Below, one piece after another: positions 56,570-64,000 of a stretch of DNA of 64,000 bases (its first letter is position 1; every line of letters starts with the position of its first letter). The notes beneath the pieces were generated by a model, which was not told the DNA's origin, ran no database searches, and worked only from the letters and a program-made list of their open reading frames with translations. The stretch is from Tsukamurella sp040611135 (GTDB lineage: Bacteria; Actinomycetota; Actinomycetes; Mycobacteriales; Mycobacteriaceae), in assembly GCF_040611135.1 (NCBI RefSeq), contig NZ_JBEXNL010000021.1:18929-82928 (forward strand). The letters are read 5' to 3'. The translations under genes were made by a program, and so were the position numbers.

Positions 56570-57838
56570 ATGAGCGAGACGAGCACGGACGAGCAGCCCG
56601 GCGGCGTCACGGGGTTCACCGACAACCCCGTCAACGCGGCGATGGCCCGCGTGCTCGACGACGTGCGCCGTGGGGATCATCCCGGCGCCGTCGCCGACTA
56701 CATCCCGCAGTTGGCGACGGCGGATCCGGAGGCCTTCGGCATCGCCGCCGTCTCGGTGCACGGCCACTCGTACGGCACCGGCGACTACCGCACGCCCTTC
56801 ACGATCCAGTCGATGAGCAAGCCCTTCGTCTACGCCCTGGCGCTGGAGGAACTGGGCGTGGCGGCCGTGTGCCAGCGCATCGGCGTCGAGCCGAGCGGCG
56901 AGGCCTTCAACGCGATCAGCTTCGACCCGTCGGGCCGGCCGGAGAACCCGCTCATCAACGCGGGCGCGATCGTCACGACCTCGCTGATCCCGGGCGCCGA
57001 CGGTGCCGAGCGCTTCGCCGCGATCCGGGAGGGCCTGTCCCGCTTCGCCGGCCGCGAGCTGGAGCTGGACGAGGCCGTCTACCGGTCGGAGTCGGAGACC
57101 GGCTTCCGCAACCTCGCCCTCGCCGCGCTCGCCCGCTCGACCGACGCGCTGCGCGTCCCCATCGAGGACGCGCTGGACCCGTACTTCCGGCAGTGCTCGC
57201 TGCTCGTGGACGCACACGACGTCGCCGTCATGGGTGGCACCCTCGCGGCGGGCGGCGTCAACCCGATCACCGGGGAGCGCGTCGTCAGTGCCGACGTCGC
57301 GCGGCACGTCCTGTCCGTGATGACCGGCTGCGGCATGTACGACCGGTCCGGCGCGTGGATGGTCTCGGTGGGCATCCCCGCCAAGTCCGGGGTGGGCGGC
57401 GGCATCGTGGCGGCGACGCCGGGCGAGTACGGGATCGGCGTCTTCAGCCCGCCGCTCGACGAGGCCGGCAACTCCAGCCGCGGCGTCGCGGTGCTGCAGC
57501 GGATGAGCGGCGAGTTCGGTCTGCACCTGCTGAACCGGCCGATGACCCCGGTGAGCGCGGTCGCCTCGGTCACCACGGATCCGTCGTCCGGGCGGACGGT
57601 GCTGCGGCTGCGCGGCGAGGTGGACTTCGTGGCGGTGGAGGAGGTCGTGCACGAGGCGCTGAGCCTCGGGCGCGCGCACAACGGCAGCACCATCGTCCTC
57701 GACCTCACCGACGTCACCCGCATCTCGACGGTGTCCGCCTACCTCCTGACCCAGCTCGCCTCCGACGTGGGCTACGGCGTGCGCGTGGTGATGGAGGACC
57801 CGTCCAGCCTGTGCGGCACGAAACACCTGCGGGACTGA
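56570..57838 (+). CDS. glsA: Glutaminase A with C-terminal STAS domain
   Basis: 422 residues from ATG 56570. Residues 1-310 are a beta-lactamase-like glutaminase: the nucleophile Ser in the S-x-x-K motif IQSMSKPFVYALAL, NPLINAGAI, ETGFRNLALA and SGVGGGIVAATPGEYGIGVFSPPLDEAGNS. Residues ~320-422 are a STAS domain (GRTVLRLRGEVDFVAVEEVV, IVLDLTDVTRISTVSAYLL), as in anti-sigma-factor antagonists and sulfate transporters. The enzyme turns glutamine into glutamate and ammonia; the STAS part may sense a nucleotide or assemble filaments. The fusion is known in actinobacteria, but its regulation is not understood. Confidence 0.93.
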   Translation: MSETSTDEQPGGVTGFTDNPVNAAMARVLDDVRRGDHPGAVADYIPQLATADPEAFGIAAVSVHGHSYGTGDYRTPFTIQSMSKPFVYALALEELGVAAVCQRIGVEPSGEAFNAISFDPSGRPENPLINAGAIVTTSLIPGADGAERFAAIREGLSRFAGRELELDEAVYRSESETGFRNLALAALARSTDALRVPIEDALDPYFRQCSLLVDAHDVAVMGGTLAAGGVNPITGERVVSADVARHVLSVMTGCGMYDRSGAWMVSVGIPAKSGVGGGIVAATPGEYGIGVFSPPLDEAGNSSRGVAVLQRMSGEFGLHLLNRPMTPVSAVASVTTDPSSGRTVLRLRGEVDFVAVEEVVHEALSLGRAHNGSTIVLDLTDVTRISTVSAYLLTQLASDVGYGVRVVMEDPSSLCGTKHLRD

Positions 57839-57853
57839 GGGTCTCGGGCGTCT

Positions 57854-59440
57854 TCACCGAGCACTGACGACGACCCGGTGCCACCCGGTGGCACCGTCGG
57901 GGGCGGGCGGCGCCTCCGTCTCCGACTGCACCCGCCCGTTCGCGTCGGTGGCGCGGACCTCCAGGGTGTGCGCGCCGCGGGCCAGCGGGAGGGACGTCCG
58001 CCACTGCCGCCACGTATCGGGACCGACGGTGTCCGCGAGCTCGGCCTGCATCCACGGGCCGGAATCCGCGCGGACCTCGACCTTGCCGATCCCGGTGTGC
58101 TGCGCCCAGGCGACCCCGGCCACCGTCACCGCCCCGGCGGAGACGGATCCGCCCGGCACGTCGATGCGCGAGGACACCTTGACCGGGCCGAGCGCGGACC
58201 AGCCCCGCGGGGTCCAGTAGCCCTGGTCGGCGGCGAAGGTGGTGACCTTGAGCGAGGTGACCCACTTGGTCGCCGAGACGTAGCCGTAGAGGCCGGGCAC
58301 GACGATCCGGGCGGGGAAGCCGTGCGCCACGGGCAGCGGCTCACCGTTCATGCCGATCGCGAGCAACGACGTGCGGGCGGGATCGCGCAGCACGTCGAGC
58401 GGCGTTCCCGCGGTGAAGCCGTCGTGGCTGCGCGAGAGCACCATGTCGGCGCCGGCCCGCGGTTTCGCCCGCTCCAGGAGCGCGCGGATCGGGTAGCCGA
58501 GCCACAGCGCGTTGCCGATGAGATCGCCGCCCACCTCGTTGCTCACGCAGGCGAGGGTGGCGTGGTGCTCCTCGAGCGGCAGCGCGAGCAGCTCGTCCCA
58601 CGTGAGGGTGAAGGGCGCGTCGACCAGGCCGTGGACCTCGAGCGACCAGTGCGCGGGGTCGAGCTGCGGAACGCGCAGCGCGGTGTCGATGCGGTAGAAG
58701 TCGGCGGCGGGCGTGATGTAGGGCGTCAGGCCGCCGATCCGCAGGTCGGCGCCGGTCGGGACCGACGGTGCCGGGCTGCGCGGCACCGGCAGTCGCAGCG
58801 TCTCCCGAGCCGCCTGCACGGCGCGTGTCCCCGCGGACAGCACGCGGGCGCCGGCCAGCGCCAGCACGGTGACGCCGGCGGCGAGCCCCGAGGCCACGAG
58901 GAAGCCGCGGCGGTCCATCGTCGGGGGCTCCGCCGGCCGGCCGTGCTTCGACGCGTCGACGGACTCGGCCGCTGGCAGCCGTCGGATCAACGTGCGCAGC
59001 ACCGGAACCGCCGCGCCGATGCCCACCACGCTCGGCGCCGCCCACAGAGCCGTGGCGTCCGGGCGCAGCGCCGCCGTGATCGCCCCGACGATCCCGACCG
59101 CCGCGATCAACACTGCACCCCAGGGCGGGCGCCGGCGCTCGAGCAGACCGGCGGCCGCGGCGCCCAGGGCGAGCACCGCCCCCATCGATCCGAGCAGGAC
59201 CGCCTTGTCGGCGGTGCCGAAGAACTCGACCGCGAGGTCCTTGAGCCACGGCGGGGCAGCGTCGATGACCGCCGCGCCGCCGGCGAACAACGTGCTCGCG
59301 CCCGGCGCGACGACCGCCGCCACGAGTTCCGCCACCGCCAGCCCGACGGCGCCTGCCAGCACGCCCGCCAGCGCGGTGACCCACGCGGGCGCGCGACCAG
59401 CCGCTGGGCTCGCGGCGGGTCTCTCGGTCGTCTGCGTCAC
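57854..59440 (-). CDS. Membrane-anchored sulfite-oxidase-like molybdopterin oxidoreductase
   Basis: 528 residues. Four hydrophobic segments in the first ~165 residues are followed by a second, internal twin-arginine-like start (MDRRGFLVASGLAAGVTVLALAG, ~175-197), then the oxidoreductase: the Mo-ligand Cys in LACVSNEVGGDLIGNALW, FPARIVVPGLYGYVSATKWV and a C-terminal dimerisation domain. Members oxidise sulfite or reduce sulfoxides outside the membrane; the substrate here is unknown. The membrane domain in front of a Tat-like anchor is unusual compared with a plain YedY/MsrP protein. Confidence 0.87.
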   Translation of the reverse strand: MTQTTERPAASPAAGRAPAWVTALAGVLAGAVGLAVAELVAAVVAPGASTLFAGGAAVIDAAPPWLKDLAVEFFGTADKAVLLGSMGAVLALGAAAAGLLERRRPPWGAVLIAAVGIVGAITAALRPDATALWAAPSVVGIGAAVPVLRTLIRRLPAAESVDASKHGRPAEPPTMDRRGFLVASGLAAGVTVLALAGARVLSAGTRAVQAARETLRLPVPRSPAPSVPTGADLRIGGLTPYITPAADFYRIDTALRVPQLDPAHWSLEVHGLVDAPFTLTWDELLALPLEEHHATLACVSNEVGGDLIGNALWLGYPIRALLERAKPRAGADMVLSRSHDGFTAGTPLDVLRDPARTSLLAIGMNGEPLPVAHGFPARIVVPGLYGYVSATKWVTSLKVTTFAADQGYWTPRGWSALGPVKVSSRIDVPGGSVSAGAVTVAGVAWAQHTGIGKVEVRADSGPWMQAELADTVGPDTWRQWRTSLPLARGAHTLEVRATDANGRVQSETEAPPAPDGATGWHRVVVSAR

Positions 59441-59557
59441 GGTTCTAGATTGGCACCTCGCAGCCCGGCCCGGGGCGATCGTCCGGACAGCTCACCGATC
59501 CGTAAGAATTCGCGTCGTCTCGGCTGCGTCCGTGCAGGACGTGACCGACCTGCGGAC

Positions 59558-59616
59558 GACACTCGGATTCTGACCGATACGGACAGCGTGTCCGATACGG
59601 CCGGAATCCGAGTGTC
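59558..59616. repeat. Dispersed imperfect palindrome, copy B
   Basis: Perfect 13-base outer arms GACACTCGGATTC and GAATCCGAGTGTC, with inner CGGACA-GCG-TGTCCG. Related to copy A at 4814-4870 (43 of 55 aligned bases, opposite orientation). It lies in the 253-base gap between the divergently placed ends of fadD and the molybdopterin gene start. Confidence 0.6.
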
Positions 59617-59693
59617 ACGCAAGAGCGGCAACCCTGACGGCGCCCGAGCCGACGAGCGGGGCGATTACGGCCCCGTCGAACGCGGAAGGTGCG

Positions 59694-61334
59694 TCAGGCG
59701 CGCGCGTCGACCACCGGGTAGGTGCCGTCGGCGTACTCGGCGCGGATGAGCTTCTTGTCGAACTTGCCGACCGAGGTCTTCGGGACCTCGGCGACGAAGG
59801 CCCAGCGCTCGGGGATCTGCCACTTCGGCAGCAGGTCCGTGAGGTAGGCGCGCTGCTTCTCGACATCCGCGTCGGCGGGATCCTTGACCACCGCCAGCAC
59901 GAAGGGACGCTCGTCCCACTTCTCGTCGGGCACGGCCACCACGGCGGCCTCGGCGATGGTCGGGTTGCTCATGACCGTGTTCTCGAGCTCGACGGAGCTG
60001 ATCCACTCGCCGCCGGTCTTGATCATGTCCTTGGTGCGGTCGCGGATGGTCATGAACCCATCGGGGCTGATCGATGCGACATCGCCCGTGCGGAGCCAGC
60101 CGTCGTGGAACTTCGACGGATCGGTGACATTGCCCTCGGGCGAGTAGTAGGCGCCGGTGATCCACGGGCCGCGCACCTCGAGCTCGCCGGAAGCCTCGCC
60201 GTCCCAGGGCTGCTCGTTGCCCTCGTCGTCGATGAGGCGGGCCTGCACCGACGCGGGGAAGCGGCCCTGCGTGACGCGGTAGCCGAACTCGGCATCGTCG
60301 GACACCCCGAACGGAGGCCGGGAGACCGAGCCCAGCGGGGACGTCTCCGTCATGCCCCAGGCGTGCACGATGCGGGTGCCGAGCTGATCGAAGGTGCGGA
60401 TCATCGACGGGGGCACGGCGGCGCCGCCGACGACGACCTCGCGCAGGTGCGAGATGTCCTGCGGCTTCGCGGCGAGCTGCGCGGCAACACCGGCCCAGAT
60501 GGTGGGCACGGCGGCGGCGAAGGTGGCCTTCGTGGCGTCGAGGATCTGCAGCAGCGGCTCGGGCTGCAGGAAGCGGTCGGGCATGATCAGCGTGATGCCG
60601 CCCATCATCGCGGCGTAGGGCAGACCCCACGACATGACGTGGAACATCGGCACGATCGCGAGCACGGAATCGGCGTTGCCGAGCGCCATGCCCGAGCTCG
60701 AGTTGACCTGCATCGAGTGCAGCCAGATGCTCCGGTGGCTGTACACGACGCCCTTCGGATCACCCGTGGTGCCGGAGGTGTAACACATGACCGCCGCGTC
60801 GCGCTCCGAGATCTCGGGCCACTCGAACGTGGTCGGCTCACCCGCGATGAGCTCGTCGAAGCCGTGCACGGTGATGCCCGCGGGCGCCTCGAGCGCCTCC
60901 TTCGGACCGTTCACGACGATGACGTGCTGCACGTTCGGGGTGCCGGCGAGGTACTTGCCGAGCAGTGGCGCGACCGAGGCATCGACGAGGATGACCTTGT
61001 CGTCGGCCTGGTTGATGATGAACACCGCCTGCTCCGGCGAGAGGCGCAGGTTCAGGGTGTGGAGGACGGCGCCCATCGCGGGCACGGCGGCGTAGGCCAC
61101 CTGATGCTCGTTGTTGTTCCACATGAACGTGGCGACGCGCTCACCGCGCTGCACACCCAGCTTGGTCAACGCATGCGCGAGTTGCGCAGCCTTGTCGCCG
61201 ACCTCGGCGAAGGAGAGATCGCGCAGGCCGTCACCGGTCCACGTGGTGATCTTCGCCTCGGGGAAGACGCGGCGGCTGTACTCGACGAGACGAGCGATCG
61301 TCAGCTCGCCGTCCTGCATGGTGGTCGCAATCAC
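59694..61334 (-). CDS. Acyl-CoA synthetase (FadD-type AMP-binding protein)
   Basis: 546 residues from GTG 61334. AMP-binding motif CYTSGTTGDPKGVVYSHRS (~186-204), WGMTETSPLGS, GWLRTGDVASISPDG and the catalytic-Lys region DRTKDMIKTGGEWISSVELEN, ending in KTSVGKFDKKLIR with the second Lys. It activates a medium- or long-chain fatty acid to its CoA ester for beta-oxidation or lipid assembly. The SDR gene is 45 bases upstream on the same strand, so the pair is probably an operon. Confidence 0.93.
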   Translation of the reverse strand: MIATTMQDGELTIARLVEYSRRVFPEAKITTWTGDGLRDLSFAEVGDKAAQLAHALTKLGVQRGERVATFMWNNNEHQVAYAAVPAMGAVLHTLNLRLSPEQAVFIINQADDKVILVDASVAPLLGKYLAGTPNVQHVIVVNGPKEALEAPAGITVHGFDELIAGEPTTFEWPEISERDAAVMCYTSGTTGDPKGVVYSHRSIWLHSMQVNSSSGMALGNADSVLAIVPMFHVMSWGLPYAAMMGGITLIMPDRFLQPEPLLQILDATKATFAAAVPTIWAGVAAQLAAKPQDISHLREVVVGGAAVPPSMIRTFDQLGTRIVHAWGMTETSPLGSVSRPPFGVSDDAEFGYRVTQGRFPASVQARLIDDEGNEQPWDGEASGELEVRGPWITGAYYSPEGNVTDPSKFHDGWLRTGDVASISPDGFMTIRDRTKDMIKTGGEWISSVELENTVMSNPTIAEAAVVAVPDEKWDERPFVLAVVKDPADADVEKQRAYLTDLLPKWQIPERWAFVAEVPKTSVGKFDKKLIRAEYADGTYPVVDARA

Positions 61335-61379
61335 GGTGGTGGAGACTCCTTCTCGGATGGGAAATGCAGCCGGCGGGTA

Positions 61380-62150
61380 CTACTGGCTGGTGATCTGGTT
61401 GATCAGCCGCACGACCGACCTCGGGGCGAATTTACTCGAATTGGACAGCAGCGTGGTCAGGGTTCCGACGGAATAGTGGATCCGGGGCAGGAAGGGCACC
61501 TGGATCCCCGGGTGCACGGAGTTCCACACCTGCTCGGCGACCTCCTCGGGCGTGATGTTCACGCCGAGGGTGCGCGTGCTCTTGGCGTCGGTCTCGGCGA
61601 GCGCCGTCTTCGCCCACAGCGGCCAGATCGCGACGACGCGGATGCCGTGCTTCTCCCACTCCAGCTCCAGCGCCTCGGTGAAGCCGGAGACGTAGAACTT
61701 GGCGGCACTGTACGTCGCGATGCCGGGCTGGCCGTAGATCGCCGAGGCCGAGCTGATGTTCACCAGGTGCGCGTCCGGCTGCCCCTTGAGGTAGGGCAGC
61801 GCCGCCTTCGCGCCGTAGGTCACGCCGAGCGCGTCGATGTCGATCTGCAGCTTGATCTGCTGCGGCGTGATCTCCTCGAGGTCGCCACCGAAGAGCACGC
61901 CCGCGTTGTTGTCGAGCACCGTCAGGCCGCCGCCCGTGTGCTGCGTGAAGTCCGCGAGCGCGGCCTCCCACTGGTCGTAATCGGTCACGTCGAGCGTGCC
62001 GGTCACGATCTCCGGGTGCGCCGACCGCAGCTCCGCGAGCGCGACCTCGTTGACGTCGTAGACGCCCACCGTCCACCCCTCGGACAGGAAGCGCAGGGCA
62101 GTGGCCCGGCCGATGCCGGAAGCACCGCCGGAGATGAAGATCGATGGCAT
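61380..62150 (-). CDS. Short-chain dehydrogenase/reductase
   Basis: 256 residues of a classical SDR: nucleotide loop ISGGASGIGRATALRFL, NNAGVLFGGD, the catalytic Ser in NISSASAIYGQPG and Tyr-x-x-x-Lys in ATYSAAKFYVSG. It oxidises or reduces an alcohol/ketone with NAD(P). Its coupling to fadD suggests a lipid substrate. TAGGTT lies 7 bases before the ATG. Divergent from the broken symporter gene. Confidence 0.92.
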   Translation of the reverse strand: MPSIFISGGASGIGRATALRFLSEGWTVGVYDVNEVALAELRSAHPEIVTGTLDVTDYDQWEAALADFTQHTGGGLTVLDNNAGVLFGGDLEEITPQQIKLQIDIDALGVTYGAKAALPYLKGQPDAHLVNISSASAIYGQPGIATYSAAKFYVSGFTEALELEWEKHGIRVVAIWPLWAKTALAETDAKSTRTLGVNITPEEVAEQVWNSVHPGIQVPFLPRIHYSVGTLTTLLSNSSKFAPRSVVRLINQITSQ

Positions 62151-62157
62151 GCGCCCT

Positions 62158-62163
62158 AACCTA
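62158..62163 (-). promoter_or_regulatory. -10 box (TAGGTT) for the SDR-fadD unit
   Basis: Minus-strand TAGGTT ends 7 bases before the ATG at 62150; no ribosome binding site intervenes, so the transcript is probably leaderless. Confidence 0.45.
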
Positions 62164-62271
62164 CCCGCTGGTCAGGCCTCCGTAAACCCCCTACTGAACA
62201 GCACTCAATTAGCGGTGCGTACCGGCCCTCGGCCCGCGTTCGGGTGGTTCGACGGTGCCGCCGTCGCGCGC

Positions 62272-62289
62272 GTGAAACCATCGTTTCAC
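62272..62289. promoter_or_regulatory. Palindromic operator before the broken symporter gene
   Basis: GTGAAAC-N4-GTTTCAC, perfect 7-base arms, 24 bases before the former start codon. Presumably the operator of the symporter gene when it was intact; the regulator is not encoded here. Confidence 0.5.
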
Positions 62290-62312
62290 CGCACGCTCCA
62301 CGAGAGGAACGG

Positions 62313-63772
62313 ATGACCTCGCTCTTCGACCACGTCAACGCCGGCATCGGTTGGCTCAGCACGAACCTGTAGAACTACGTGCTGATCTACCTGCTGCTGG
62401 GCGTCGGCGCCTACATGACGATCCGCACCCGGTTCGTCCAGGTCCGACTGCTGCCCAAGATGATCCGCGCGATCGGCTCGTCCCGCTCGGACGCCGAGGG
62501 CGGCATCTCGTCGTTCCAGGCGTTCTGCGTGGGCCTCGCCTCGCGCGTGGGCACCGGCAACATCGCGGGCGTGAGCGTTGCGCTCGTCCTCGGCGGCCCG
62601 GGCGCGGTGTTCTGGATGTGGGTCGTGGCGCTGGTCGGCATGGCGACGGCGTTCGTCGAGGCGACGCTCGCGCAGATGTTCAAGGTGCGCAACGCCGACG
62701 GCAGCTTCCGCGGCGGACCGGCGTACTACATCCAGCGCGGACTCGGCTCGCGTCGGTGGGGCATGGTCTTCGCCGTGCTGCTGATCTTCGCCTTCGGTTT
62801 CGCCTTCAACATGGTGCAGGCCAACACCATCGGCGGCTCCCTCGCCGCCACATTCCACGTCGACAGTGCGTGGATCGCGTGGGCCTCATGGTGATCACGG
62901 CACCGATCCTCTACGGCGGGGTGCGACGGATCGCGAGGGTCGCCGAGGTGATCCTGCCCGTCATGGCGCTGATCTACGTCGCCATCGCGCTGGTGATCGT
63001 GGCCCTCAACATCACCGCCTTCCCCGAGGTGATCCGGCAGATCGTGGCCGGGGCGTTCGGGCTCGACGAGGCCCTCGCCAGCACCGCCGGCGGCATCCTG
63101 GCCGCCCTGCTCAACGGCGTGAAGCGCGGCCTGTTCTCGAACGAGGCCGGCATGGGCAGCGCGCCCAACACCGCGGCGACCGCCACCGTCTCGCATCCAG
63201 TGAAGCAGGGCCTGATCCAGTCGTTCGGCGTCTTCGTCGACACCATCGTCGTGTGCACCGCGACCGCCTTCATCGTGCTGGTCTCCGGGATCTGCGCGCC
63301 GGGAACGACGCCGGAGTCCGGCGGCGCCGTCCTCACACAGGACTCGATCTCGGCCGTCCTCGGTACCTGGACGACGGTGCCGATGGCCCTGCTGGTCTTC
63401 GTCTTCGCGTTCTCGTCGATCATCGGCAACTACTCGTACGCCGAGATCAACGTCAACTTCCTCGGCCTAGAGGGGCAGCGCCTGCGCGTCCTGCCGACCC
63501 TCGTCCTCGCCGCCGTCGGCGTCGGCACCCTCGCCGAGCTCGACACCGTCTGGATGCTCGCCGACGTGGCGATGGCGCTCATGGCCACGGTGAACCTGAT
63601 CGCGATCGCCCTGCTCGGCAAGTGGGCCTTCGGCGCGCTGCGGGACTACGACGCGATGACCAAGCGCGGCGTGGACGACCGGTTCGTCGGCCGCGGCAAC
63701 CCGAACCTCCCCGGCGACCTCCCGGGTGATGTGTGGGACCCCGTCGACGAGGCGACCATCACCGCCCGCTGA
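62313..63772 (+). pseudogene. Alanine/Na+ symporter (AgcS family) disrupted by a stop codon and a frameshift
   Basis: ATG 62313 with GAGAGGAA upstream opens a typical AgcS protein (MTSLFDHVNAGIGWLSTNL), but codon 20 is TAG (62370-62372) where TGG is expected. The same frame continues as VGLASRVGTGNIAGVSVAL and VEATLAQMFKVRN up to a stop at 62892, where the sensible reading shifts frame to MVITAPILYGGVRRIARV, GMGSAPNTAATATVSHPVKQ and ends normally at 63772. Two independent lesions make a real pseudogene more likely than a sequencing slip. The intact protein imported alanine or glycine with Na+. An IS3-type element begins 133 bases downstream. Confidence 0.85.
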
Positions 63773-63811
63773 TTGGCGACTCAGCAGACCCGTCGATGGC
63801 CACACTGCCCC

Positions 63812-63839
63812 TGTCCCAGAAACCACCGCTTCTGGGACA
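63812..63839 (+). terminator. Hairpin after the symporter pseudogene
   Basis: Perfect 10-base arms TGTCCCAGAA and TTCTGGGACA with an 8-base loop, between the pseudogene and the insertion element. Confidence 0.6.
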
Positions 63840-63905
63840 CATCACCGGAGGTTGGCGGCAGAAGTCTCGCCATACGGCTCGCCCGCTCCTCACACGACGG
63901 TGGGG

Positions 63906-64000
63906 TGAACCGCCCCGGGTAGTCCGGAGACTCCGAATGTTGGAAGGTTGGAGTCATGGCAGGGAGCACATCGAATCGGTATCCGGCTGAGTTGAAGGCG
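63906..64000 (+). mobile_element. Left end of an IS3-family insertion sequence (runs out of the window)
   Basis: TGAACCGCCCCGGG followed by GTCCGGAGACTC at 63906-63932 matches the terminal inverted repeat typical of actinobacterial IS3-family elements. The transposase OrfA start follows at 63956. The right end, OrfB and the target duplication lie beyond 64000. Confidence 0.72.
63956..64000 (+). CDS. IS3-family transposase OrfA, N-terminal fragment
   Basis: Only 15 codons are in the window, MAGSTSNRYPAELKA, the usual start of an IS3 OrfA helix-turn-helix protein (continuing xRAVRMV in relatives). The frame is open at the window edge. OrfA binds the element ends and, through programmed frameshifting with OrfB, makes the transposase. 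The ATG is 50 bases inside the inverted repeat, as expected. Confidence 0.65.
   Translation, partial: MAGSTSNRYPAELKA

Noticed and set aside
62379..62894. A shorter intact symporter or independent small membrane protein starting inside the pseudogene
   Set aside because: No ribosome binding site precedes the internal starts and the product would hold less than half the AgcS fold; the downstream half lies in another frame.

Overview
The window is high-GC DNA from an actinobacterium, most likely a mycolic-acid-containing member of the Mycobacteriales (Corynebacteriales). Gene content and local order recall Mycobacterium tuberculosis segments: trmH-like/pyrE/membrane protein/clpB/flavohaemoglobin (compare Rv0380c-Rv0385), dnaK-grpE-dnaJ-hspR (Rv0350-Rv0353), aspC and the membrane Fe-S reductase EtfD (Rv0337c/Rv0338c) and dcd (Rv0321). 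Tsukamurella or a close relative is a reasonable guess, but no 16S or housekeeping phylogeny is available here.

Layout. 0-4.8 kb: a Na+/H+ antiporter with a C-terminal zinc finger (5' end cut by the window), two DedA proteins and an ABC-F ATPase. 4.8-7 kb: a ParE remnant, a GH76 glycosidase and an intact Phd/VapC toxin-antitoxin pair. 7-14 kb: TrmH-type methyltransferase, pyrE, small membrane proteins, a PPOX protein, an epoxide-hydrolase-like protein, a ferredoxin-NADP reductase and a lipase. 14-27 kb is the protein quality-control block: clpB, two SGNH esterases, flavohaemoglobin, hspR-dnaJ-grpE-dnaK and lon. HspR (HAIR) operators lie upstream of clpB and dnaK, with a weaker one at lon. 27-40 kb: carotenoid genes crtI and crtB (separated by about 7 kb), remnants of a P-type ATPase and of Hen1, SRPBCC/ArsR, a four-gene operon (diiron-type protein, flavin/2Fe-2S reductase, two alpha/beta hydrolases), a PadR pair, xthA, a DUF2236 (Lcp/MpaB-like) protein and an FBP-domain protein. 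40-54 kb: DUF218, etfD, TetR plus membrane protein, aminotransferase, YibE/F, dcd, amino acid permease, tRNA-Gly(CCC) and small membrane proteins. 53-64 kb: MTA/purine phosphorylase, SRPBCC, class III aminotransferase, glutaminase-STAS, a membrane-anchored sulfite-oxidase-like enzyme, fadD, an SDR, a broken alanine/Na+ symporter gene and the left end of an IS3-family element.

The chaperone and protease genes look like one HspR regulon: hspR is the last gene of the dnaK operon and its binding sites precede dnaK and clpB. EtfD, the acyl-CoA synthetase and the SDR suggest lipid catabolism. The 30.5-34.4 kb operon is the best candidate for an undescribed system: a four-helix diiron-type protein encoded with its own reductase, an Asp-nucleophile (epoxide-hydrolase-like) hydrolase and a Ser hydrolase. 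Signs of decay (ParE, VapBC, Hen1, P-type ATPase, alanine symporter) are scattered through otherwise ordinary chromosome. At least twelve genes carry a TANNNT box 6-7 nt before the start codon, which implies leaderless transcripts. All family assignments come from reading motifs by eye; no database search was run.
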